Assembly: GCA_900555375.1 (NCBI GenBank) | Contig: USLC01000064.1 | Location: 1-5,476 of the forward strand | Reading direction: 5' to 3' | DNA from: an uncultured Eubacteriales bacterium | GTDB taxonomy: Bacteria; Bacillota; Clostridia; Monoglobales; Monoglobaceae | Length of the DNA stretch: 5,476 bases | In this document: piece by piece, positions 1-3,982 of the stretch | How the letters are laid out: each line of letters starts with the position of its first letter | Position numbering within the stretch: the stretch's first letter is position 1 | Made by a program: the position numbers and the translations under genes | Notes under the pieces: generated by a model | The model's input: only the letters and a program-made list of their open reading frames with translations | Told to the model about the DNA's origin: nothing | The model's database searches: none

Positions 1-471
1 AAAACCCTGCTGACTGTCTATCCGCGAATAAAACTTTTCCAACACTTCATCAGCTGCACGCGCCTTAAGCACACTGTTCTCTGTATCGTCTATCATTGAA
101 AATCCGGACGGCAAATCCGTCAGATGAGCATTATTTGTAATAATTCTTCTGCAGAACGAATGTATGGTGGATATGCAGGCAGAACCAACGCGAAGGCTTT
201 GCTGCCGCAGCCACTCGTTATCGGGAAGCTCTTCAAGCTTTTTGTCAACCGCAGCCGATATCTTTCGCTTCATCTCTGCCGCCGCCGCGTCCGTAAACGT
301 CAGCACAAGCAGTCGGTCTATAGAAACAGGATCTTTTTCATCGGTAATCATTCTGATAATACGCTCTACCAAAACCGCGGTCTTTCCGCTTCCCGCCGCC
401 GCCGCGACAAGAATGTTGCCCCCGCGTGTTTCTATCGCTTCAAGCTGCTGCTCTGTCCAGTTAACCGACAT
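1..471 (-). CDS. addA: ATP-dependent helicase/nuclease subunit A (AddA), N-terminal part, truncated by the window edge
   Basis: This is the first 157 codons of a UvrD/Rep-like superfamily 1A helicase. The reading frame is still open at base 1. Visible motifs in order are a Q-motif region near the start (NWTEQQLEAI, 4-13), Walker A AAAAGSGKT at 23-31 continuing into AVLVERI, motif Ia LVLTFTDAAAAEMKRKI at 55-71, and STIHSFCRRII at 101-111. The AAAAGSGKTAVLVERI block and the STIHSFC motif are characteristic of AddA of the Firmicutes AddAB complex. That complex unwinds and resects double-strand breaks for RecA-dependent repair in the cytoplasm. The full protein is usually about 1,200 residues with a C-terminal RecB-like nuclease domain, which is not in view. 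The ATG at 471 is preceded by GAGGTGAG about 5 nt upstream. The gene lies 33 bp downstream of the HAD gene on the same strand and is probably cotranscribed. addB, the usual upstream partner, is not upstream here. UvrD or PcrA is less likely given the motif wording. Confidence 0.9.
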   Translation of the reverse strand, partial: MSVNWTEQQLEAIETRGGNILVAAAAGSGKTAVLVERIIRMITDEKDPVSIDRLLVLTFTDAAAAEMKRKISAAVDKKLEELPDNEWLRQQSLRVGSACISTIHSFCRRIITNNAHLTDLPSGFSMIDDTENSVLKARAADEVLEKFYSRIDSQQGF

Positions 472-504
472 ATTCTCACCTCAAATCACTCTGTCTTAAT
501 TTTA

Positions 505-1191
505 TCACATAACCTTTAAAAAGTCTATACTAACTTTATCCCACTCTCTTGTATAGTCAGTTATAACTCTGTCCACTCCCTTTTCGGCGGCAAGAATTTC
601 GGGTTTGTTCGCCGACGCAACCGCAATTATTTTACCTATTTTTGCATTTCTCGCCGCGGCTATGCCCGATACGGCGTCTTCATACACCGCGCATTCCTTC
701 GGGCTTAGATTTAATCGTCCAGCCGCCTTTAAATATATATCGGGCGCCGGCTTTCCGTCTATTGTGCCGTCATCAAAAATCACTCTTTCACGGCTGAACC
801 ATCTGTCTATGCCAAACATCTCAAAATAAAAATTCACGTTTCCGACATCGGATGATGTGGCAATGGCTATAGGAATATTATTTTCGGCAAGCTTATCCAG
901 AAAATCCTCCGCTCCATCCGCAAGCCGACACCCGCCGCTTTCCTCTCTGCACATCTTTCTGTACATCTCTTCTTTTTCTCCGCCCATTGTACGCTCTTCC
1001 TCGGCGCTCGGAGTTCTGCCGAGAAGAAACTCCAATATAAGCTTATTGTTTCTGCCCATAATCGAATTGTTTTCTTCCTTGGTAAGTCTTCTGCCAAGTA
1101 TTTGCTCGGCATACTTGCCCCACGCTTTTTCGTGCTTTTCGGTATCGAAAAACAACGTTCCGTTAAAATCAAAAATTATGCCTTTAATCAT
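505..1191 (-). CDS. HAD-superfamily hydrolase, beta-phosphoglucomutase-like (subfamily IA), with a DxN motif I
   Basis: This 228-residue protein has the length and layout of a HAD subfamily IA enzyme with a helical cap between motifs I and II. Motif I is DFNGTL, with nucleophile Asp8. Motif II is ATSS at 111-114, the motif III lysine lies in GKPAPD (Lys147), and motif IV is YEDAVSGIAAA with Glu171-Asp172. Most relatives dephosphorylate or isomerise small sugar phosphates in the cytoplasm through a phospho-Asp intermediate. In the canonical DxD motif the second Asp is the general acid/base. Here it is Asn10 (codon AAC), which argues for altered catalysis and against a simple beta-phosphoglucomutase call. 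The ATG start at 1191 has AAAGGGG about 7 nt upstream, and the stop is TGA at 507-505. The gene follows a structured terminator-like element and sits 33 bp before addA. The superfamily is certain; the substrate is unknown. Confidence 0.88.
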   Translation of the reverse strand: MIKGIIFDFNGTLFFDTEKHEKAWGKYAEQILGRRLTKEENNSIMGRNNKLILEFLLGRTPSAEEERTMGGEKEEMYRKMCREESGGCRLADGAEDFLDKLAENNIPIAIATSSDVGNVNFYFEMFGIDRWFSRERVIFDDGTIDGKPAPDIYLKAAGRLNLSPKECAVYEDAVSGIAAARNAKIGKIIAVASANKPEILAAEKGVDRVITDYTREWDKVSIDFLKVM

Positions 1192-1198
1192 AAAATCG

Positions 1199-1206
1199 CC
1201 CCTTTC
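1199..1206 (-). promoter_or_regulatory. Ribosome binding site of the HAD gene
   Basis: The minus strand reads GAAAGGGG here, 7 nt before the ATG at 1191. The U-tract of the upstream hairpin element ends only about 12 nt before this site. Any termination or readthrough there therefore directly sets supply to the HAD gene. No convincing promoter lies between the U-tract and this site. Confidence 0.6.
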
Positions 1207-1217
1207 GCTTTATTTAT

Positions 1218-1308
1218 AAAAAAAGAGAAGCCAACTACGCCTCACCGAAAGCTCCGCTTTGCGCCAAGCGCAAATCAGAGCTTATATGTGTAAGCATAAA
1301 CGGCTTCT
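1218..1308 (-). terminator. Long nested hairpin with U-tract between rpmE and the HAD gene (terminator or attenuator)
   Basis: On the minus strand the arms AGAAGCC (1308-1302) and GGCTTCT (1232-1226) close a roughly 69-nt loop. One C and a T7 tract (1224-1218) follow, the layout of an intrinsic terminator. The loop is itself structured. A perfect inner hairpin TTTGCGC/GCGCAAA spans 1258-1274 with a 3-nt loop. Outside it is a second helix AAGCTC/GAGCTT (1249-1254 with 1278-1283). A further helix GCTTA/TAAGC (1280-1284 with 1291-1295) competes with that second helix for the same bases. It begins 24 bp after the rpmE stop and ends just before the HAD ribosome binding site. It could be the rpmE terminator, a conditional attenuator for HAD-addA, or a dispersed palindromic repeat that serves as a terminator. 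The structure was read by eye and not folded computationally. Confidence 0.6.
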
Positions 1309-1331
1309 TCTTAAATTCGATAAAGTATAAA

Positions 1332-1538
1332 TTAATTTTCAGAAATACCATAACGCTTTCTGAACTTATCAACTCTACCGCCGGTATCTACCAGCTTCTG
1401 CTTGCCTGTATAGAAAGGATGACAAGCTGAGCAAATTTCGATACGGATATCTTCTTTTGTAGAACCTGTTTCAATTACATTACCGCAGGCACACTTAATT
1501 GTTGTCTGCTTGTAATCCGGATGAATACCCTGTTTCAA
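1332..1538 (-). CDS. rpmE: Large ribosomal subunit protein bL31, zinc-binding type (RpmE)
   Basis: This is a 68-residue protein from the TTG at 1538, beginning MKQGIHPDYKQTTIKCACGN. The zinc ribbon has four cysteines, Cys16, Cys18, Cys36 and Cys39, in CAC and CSAC. They are followed by the family signature HPFYTGKQKLVDTGGRVDKF. The four cysteines mark the C+ (zinc-containing) paralogue as opposed to the YtiA-like C- form. It binds the central protuberance of the 50S subunit and bridges to the 30S head. The longest frame starts three codons earlier at a GTG (1547-1545). That GTG lies inside the Shine-Dalgarno sequence AGAGGTG, so it cannot be used with it. From the TTG, the N-terminus matches the normal family start and GAGG lies 8 nt upstream. 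The gene stands alone with its own promoter and a structured 3' element. Confidence 0.93.
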   Translation of the reverse strand: MKQGIHPDYKQTTIKCACGNVIETGSTKEDIRIEICSACHPFYTGKQKLVDTGGRVDKFRKRYGISEN

Positions 1539-1545
1539 TTCTTTC

Positions 1546-1552
1546 ACCTCTT
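1546..1552 (-). promoter_or_regulatory. Ribosome binding site that fixes the rpmE TTG start
   Basis: AGAGGTG on the minus strand lies 7 nt before the TTG at 1538-1536. It overlaps the in-frame GTG at 1547-1545, which rules that codon out as the start. Confidence 0.75.
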
Positions 1553-1585
1553 TAATATATGATAGTAATCTTTAACGAAAGTAAG

Positions 1586-1601
1586 GCTTGTTTTAACAAG
1601 C
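1586..1601 (-). other. Hairpin at the 5' end of the rpmE transcript
   Basis: The minus strand carries GCTTGTT and AACAAGC, a 7-bp stem around a central AA, followed downstream by a small CTTT-CGTT-AAAG hairpin (1581-1570). With the promoter at 1609-1637 the transcript should start near 1602, so the stem would be almost flush with the RNA 5' end. It may stabilise the message or act as a ribosomal-protein leader. The position and pairing are visible; the function is inferred. Confidence 0.45.
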
Positions 1602-1608
1602 GTCTATC

Positions 1609-1637
1609 AGTATATCATATTTCAGTAAAAAATGCAA
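1609..1637 (-). promoter_or_regulatory. Sigma-A-type promoter of rpmE, extended -10
   Basis: The minus strand has -35 TTGCAT (1637-1632), a 17-bp spacer, and -10 TATACT (1614-1609). A TGA immediately before the -10 gives the extended TGn element. The predicted start is near 1602, leaving a leader of about 63 nt. The -35 box is part of the pfkA terminator hairpin, so the two signals overlap physically. Confidence 0.65.
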
Positions 1638-1647
1638 GCATTTTTTA
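1626..1647 (-). terminator. Intrinsic terminator downstream of pfkA
   Basis: The palindrome AAAAAATGC/GCATTTTTT (1627-1635 with 1638-1646), extended by one T-A pair, lies 22 bp after the pfkA stop. The T6 of the right arm acts as the U-tract on the minus strand. The stem is AT-rich with only two G-C pairs, so strength is uncertain. Symmetry makes it potentially bidirectional. Confidence 0.55.
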
Positions 1648-1669
1648 GTATATTTTTAAAATTTTTATT

Positions 1670-2770
1670 TTAGTCACCGAGACACATACCGATAGAACGA
1701 GCAGTCTTAATCCAGTAGCTCTCTTCTTCAACCGCCTTGTTTGCACCGATTACGTTCTCTAAAGACTCATAGCTGAGCTCTGCACCGCTGAGTGTAACCA
1801 TATTGCCGAACTTACCCTGCATAAGAAGCTCAACCGCATATGAACCGTAACGGGTTGACAAAATTCTGTCGTTAGCCGTAGGTGTGCCGCCTCTCTGAAC
1901 GTGACCGAGGATAGTGGCTCTTGCCTCAAGACCAACCAATTCTTCAAGCTGACCCGCAACAACATTGCCGATTCCTCCGAGACGAATGGGGTCAGGGCTG
2001 TTCTCTACAACCTTTGAAACAACAACATCTCCGCCGAGGGGTTTAGCGCCTTCGGATACTACAACAAGCGCAAAATTCTTGCCTCTCTTGATATTTGCCT
2101 TTATTGCGTCCGCAACCTTGTTGATGTCATAAGGAATCTCAGGTATAAGCGCCGCGTCACAGCCGCCTGCAATAGCGGAAGCTATTCCTATAAATCCCGC
2201 ATAACGTCCCATTGCCTCAACAACCATAATTCTGCTGTGAGATTCTGCGGTTGTTCTCAGTCTGTCTATAGATTCTGTTGCGACAGAGACAGCCGTGTCA
2301 AATCCGAAGGTTGTATCGGTAGCAGCCAAGTCATTATCTATTGTCTTGGGAACGCCGATAACTTTAACGCCCTTTCTTGAAAAGTCTCTTCCGCTTGTAA
2401 GAGTACCGTCTCCGCCTATAACTATAAGAGCGTCGATACCTGCGTCCTTAAGATTCTTAACACCTACGTCAGAAACGTCTCCGTGATGTTCATTACCGTT
2501 TTCATCGGTATAAGTGTAATCAAACAAATTGTCTTTGTTTGAGCTGTAAAGCATTGTTCCGCCCTTGGTTATAACGCCCGAAACGTCACTGAGAGTAAGA
2601 TTTACAAACTCGTCTCCGCCAAGGTATAAGCCGCGGTAACCGTGCTTGATACCAACAACTTCAAGTCCGTACTTCATAATGGCAGTCTTTGTCACCGCGC
2701 GTATTACCGCGTTTAATCCGGGACAGTCTCCGCCGCCGGTCATAACACCTATTCTTTTAATTTCACTCAT
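1670..2770 (-). CDS. pfkA: 6-phosphofructokinase, group III (ATP-type with Lys in PKTIDND)
   Basis: This cytoplasmic enzyme commits sugar to glycolysis by converting fructose-6-phosphate to fructose-1,6-bisphosphate. At 366 residues it is longer than the roughly 320 of E. coli PfkA. Extra sequence around residues 82-100 accounts for part of the difference and is usual for the PPi/mixed-substrate branch. Motifs in order are the nucleotide-binding GGGDCPGLNAVIR (12-24), GGDGTL (119-124), and the catalytic PKTIDND (141-147, base Asp145). MGRYAG follows at 187-192, then SEG (239-241) and GHVQRGG (289-295). Gly122 corresponds to E. coli position 104, where Gly favours ATP and Asp favours pyrophosphate. 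Lys142 corresponds to position 124, where Lys is typical of the PPi and group III enzymes. The G/K pair predicts an ATP-dependent enzyme without classical PfkA allostery. The ATG start at 2770 has AGGAGGGT 6 nt upstream. The gene is monocistronic by appearance and divergent from the KDG genes. Confidence 0.95.
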   Translation of the reverse strand: MSEIKRIGVMTGGGDCPGLNAVIRAVTKTAIMKYGLEVVGIKHGYRGLYLGGDEFVNLTLSDVSGVITKGGTMLYSSNKDNLFDYTYTDENGNEHHGDVSDVGVKNLKDAGIDALIVIGGDGTLTSGRDFSRKGVKVIGVPKTIDNDLAATDTTFGFDTAVSVATESIDRLRTTAESHSRIMVVEAMGRYAGFIGIASAIAGGCDAALIPEIPYDINKVADAIKANIKRGKNFALVVVSEGAKPLGGDVVVSKVVENSPDPIRLGGIGNVVAGQLEELVGLEARATILGHVQRGGTPTANDRILSTRYGSYAVELLMQGKFGNMVTLSGAELSYESLENVIGANKAVEEESYWIKTARSIGMCLGD

Positions 2771-2776
2771 TATATA

Positions 2777-2784
2777 ACCCTCCT
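2777..2784 (-). promoter_or_regulatory. Strong ribosome binding site of pfkA
   Basis: AGGAGGGT lies 6 nt before the ATG at 2770, nearly full complementarity to the anti-Shine-Dalgarno. It confirms this start. Confidence 0.8.
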
Positions 2785-2792
2785 GTAATAAT

Positions 2793-2817
2793 ACAGCCCT
2801 TAAATTTTAAAAGCTGT
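2793..2817 (-). other. Hairpin in the pfkA leader next to the ribosome binding site
   Basis: ACAGC (2793-2797) pairs with GCTGT (2813-2817), and an inner TTAA/TTAA pairing shortens the loop. It lies 8 nt upstream of the AGGAGGGT site. The stem is only 5 bp plus AT pairs, so any effect on translation initiation is speculative. Confidence 0.35.
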
Positions 2818-2860
2818 TTTAAGAATTGTCTTTTATTTTAATTAATGCCGACTCGTTAAA

Positions 2861-2882
2861 AAGGTGCATAAAACGCTACCTT
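2861..2882 (-). other. Hairpin in the pfkA leader followed by a short U-run
   Basis: On the minus strand AAGGT (2882-2878) and ACCTT (2865-2861) pair, with two further GC pairs inside and one bulged A. Three more T residues follow directly (2860-2858). It starts about 17 nt into the predicted leader and could be a weak attenuator, or only a stabilising stem. Confidence 0.35.
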
Positions 2883-2905
2883 AAATTAACTGATTCAACC
2901 TATTA

Positions 2906-2934
2906 ATTTTAGCACATTGAAATAAAATTTGCAA
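2906..2934 (-). promoter_or_regulatory. Sigma-A-type promoter of pfkA with an upstream A-tract
   Basis: On the minus strand -35 TTGCAA (2934-2929) and -10 TAAAAT (2911-2906) are separated by 17 bp, with TGC before the -10 giving an extended element. Directly upstream of the -35 is an A8 tract (2944-2937) preceded by a T7 tract (2952-2946), which could serve as an UP element. The predicted start is near 2899, giving a leader of about 130 nt. Confidence 0.7.
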
Positions 2935-3050
2935 GATTTTTTTTCAAAAAAAGCTTATTTTATGTCGATTTTATGATTTTCGGTTATTATGCATAAAAAG
3001 ATGTCTTAAAAGGCTTATCTGATTATGCCACACCGATATAAGTTTTTATA

Positions 3051-3068
3051 CATATTTTCAGAAATATG
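3051..3068. repeat. Inverted repeat CATATTT-TCAG-AAATATG
   Basis: A perfect 7-bp dyad with a 4-nt spacer lies in the middle of the divergent region. It is about 140 bp upstream of both the pfkA promoter start and the KDG promoter. It could be an operator for a dimeric regulator. Short AT-rich dyads also arise by chance in such DNA. Confidence 0.35.
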
Positions 3069-3096
3069 CAAATATTTTTACATCATTTCAAAGCTT

Positions 3097-3131
3097 CTTT
3101 TGCCTGTTTTTAACATACAAATCGGCAAAAG
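3097..3131. repeat. Inverted repeat CTTTTGCC / GGCAAAAG
   Basis: The 8-bp arms (3097-3104 and 3124-3131) match perfectly around a 19-nt AT-rich spacer. Containing GGC/GCC blocks, they stand out from the surrounding AT-rich DNA. There is no U-tract, so a terminator is unlikely. The centre-to-centre distance of 27 bp does not fit a single compact dimer site on one face. Confidence 0.4.
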
Positions 3132-3158
3132 CTGTCATTTCTTAACCTTAAGCTGTCA
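3129..3158. repeat. Direct repeats AAGCTGTCA, 21 bp apart
   Basis: The exact 9-bp word occurs at 3129-3137 and 3150-3158. The 21-bp offset is two helical turns, so both copies face the same side of the DNA. They sit upstream of the KDG promoter -35 box, centred about 97 and 76 bp before the predicted start. This is an arrangement seen for activator sites. The first copy overlaps the inverted repeat ending at 3131. Regulatory function is inferred. Confidence 0.4.
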
Positions 3159-3194
3159 ATTATTAATATTATTGCCCCATTCCATTTAAATTAC

Positions 3195-3223
3195 TTGATT
3201 TATCATCTGAAATATTATATAAT
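3195..3223 (+). promoter_or_regulatory. Sigma-A-type promoter of the KDPG aldolase-KDG kinase genes
   Basis: The plus strand has -35 TTGATT (3195-3200), a 17-bp spacer, and a perfect -10 TATAAT (3218-3223). The predicted start is near 3230, giving a leader of about 57 nt. The leader contains a weak GCTTTAT/ATAAAAAGC stem (3242-3260). Confidence 0.7.
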
Positions 3224-3267
3224 TAAACGGCAAATATTTAGGCTTTATCCGATAAAAAGCTGATACG

Positions 3268-3273
3268 AAAGGA
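3268..3273 (+). promoter_or_regulatory. Ribosome binding site of the KDPG aldolase gene, wide spacing
   Basis: AAAGGA lies 13 nt before the ATG at 3287, longer than the usual 6-9 nt. No other in-frame start with a better site exists nearby, and the protein N-terminus fits the family. The ATG is therefore kept. Confidence 0.5.
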
Positions 3274-3286
3274 AGTTCTTAAATTT

Positions 3287-3931
3287 ATGGAAAAAGAAAA
3301 GGTTATATCCAAAATGACCGACGCGGGTCTTGTTGCGGTTGTCAGAGCCGCAAATGCCGAAGAGGCAATAAAAATCAGTGATGCCTGCCTGGAAGGCGGC
3401 TGCCCCTCGATTGAGCTTACGTTCACCGTTCCCGGCGCGCATAAGGTAATCGAAGCACTTGCTTCAAAATATTCAAACGGCGAGATGCTTCTCGGTGCGG
3501 GAACCGTGCTCGACAGCGAGACCGCACGTATGGCTATTCTCTCGGGCGCAAACTACATAGTAAGCCCTGCGTTTAATCTTGAAACAGCAAAGCTTTGCAA
3601 CCGCTACCGTGTACCATACGTTCCCGGTTGTATGACAATAACCGAGGTTATCACTGCTATGGAAGCAGGTGCGGATATAATCAAGATATTCCCCGCCGAC
3701 CTGTTCGGTCCTAAGATTATAAAGGATATTAAAGGTCCGTTGCCTCAGGCAAAGATGATGCCTACCGGCGGAGTGGACGTTGACAATGTTGACCAATGGA
3801 TAAAAGCGGGAGCCGTAGCCGTGGGCGCAGGTTCTTCACTTACAAAGGGCGCAAAAACAGGAGATTTTAAGGCAATAACAGAGACCGCAAAGAAGTTTAT
3901 TGCAAGAATAAAAGAGGCGCGCGCTCAATAA
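3287..3931 (+). CDS. eda: 2-dehydro-3-deoxy-phosphogluconate (KDPG) aldolase / 4-hydroxy-2-oxoglutarate aldolase
   Basis: This 214-residue class I aldolase has the usual length for the Eda family and a TIM-barrel fold expected to work as a trimer. It splits KDPG to pyruvate and glyceraldehyde-3-phosphate in the cytoplasm. The Schiff-base lysine is Lys133 in IKIFPA. Other family motifs are VAVVR (16-20), SIELTFTVPGA with Glu43, GAGTV (70-74), VSPAFN (92-97), VPGCMT (112-117) and PTGGVDVDN (159-167). E. coli Eda has an Arg two residues after the equivalent of Leu44 in VTLRT. Here LTFT places Thr47 in that region, which is common in Firmicutes members. The next gene is KDG kinase, 51 bp downstream on the same strand, so the pair forms the lower uronate route. 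No 6-phosphogluconate dehydratase (edd) is in view, so uronate rather than gluconate catabolism is the better guess. The Firmicutes name kdgA would serve equally well. Confidence 0.93.
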   Translation: MEKEKVISKMTDAGLVAVVRAANAEEAIKISDACLEGGCPSIELTFTVPGAHKVIEALASKYSNGEMLLGAGTVLDSETARMAILSGANYIVSPAFNLETAKLCNRYRVPYVPGCMTITEVITAMEAGADIIKIFPADLFGPKIIKDIKGPLPQAKMMPTGGVDVDNVDQWIKAGAVAVGAGSSLTKGAKTGDFKAITETAKKFIARIKEARAQ

Positions 3932-3965
3932 TTTTAAGCTTTTGATTATTTATAATAAGAATTAT

Positions 3966-3972
3966 AAGGAGA
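3966..3972 (+). promoter_or_regulatory. Ribosome binding site that fixes the kdgK start
   Basis: AAGGAGA lies 10 nt before the ATG at 3983. The ATG at 4038, which opens the long uninterrupted frame, has no such site, so translation starts at 3983. Confidence 0.75.
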
Positions 3973-3982
3973 ATTTTAAATT

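Larger units (their letters stand above)
2785..3286. other. Divergent intergenic regulatory region between pfkA and the KDPG aldolase gene
   Basis: These 502 bp hold no credible gene on either strand and are strongly AT-rich. The region contains the pfkA promoter and leader on the minus strand, the promoter of the KDG catabolic genes on the plus strand, one 7-bp and one 8-bp inverted repeat, and a pair of 9-bp direct repeats 21 bp apart. No riboswitch or tRNA could be recognised. Confidence 0.7.

Noticed and set aside
124..519. Plus-strand frames across the addA N-terminus (124-519 and 164-499).
   Set aside because: They lie opposite the AddA coding sequence, whose Walker A and motif Ia are unmistakable. 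They have no ribosome binding site and no recognisable protein.
1560..1609. A three-way-junction ribosomal leader for L31, closed by TGATAG/CTATCA (1560-1565 with 1604-1609).
   Set aside because: The outer strand 1604-1609 overlaps and follows the -10 box, upstream of the predicted start near 1602, so it would not be in the transcript. Only the two inner hairpins remain plausible.
2785..3286. Catabolite-repression (cre) site or known riboswitch in the divergent region.
   Set aside because: No stretch matches the cre consensus well, and no riboswitch core could be recognised by eye.
3238..3442. Short minus-strand frames at the start of the aldolase gene.
   Set aside because: They are shadows of the KDPG aldolase, with no ribosome binding site or recognisable product, and they cover the plus-strand leader.
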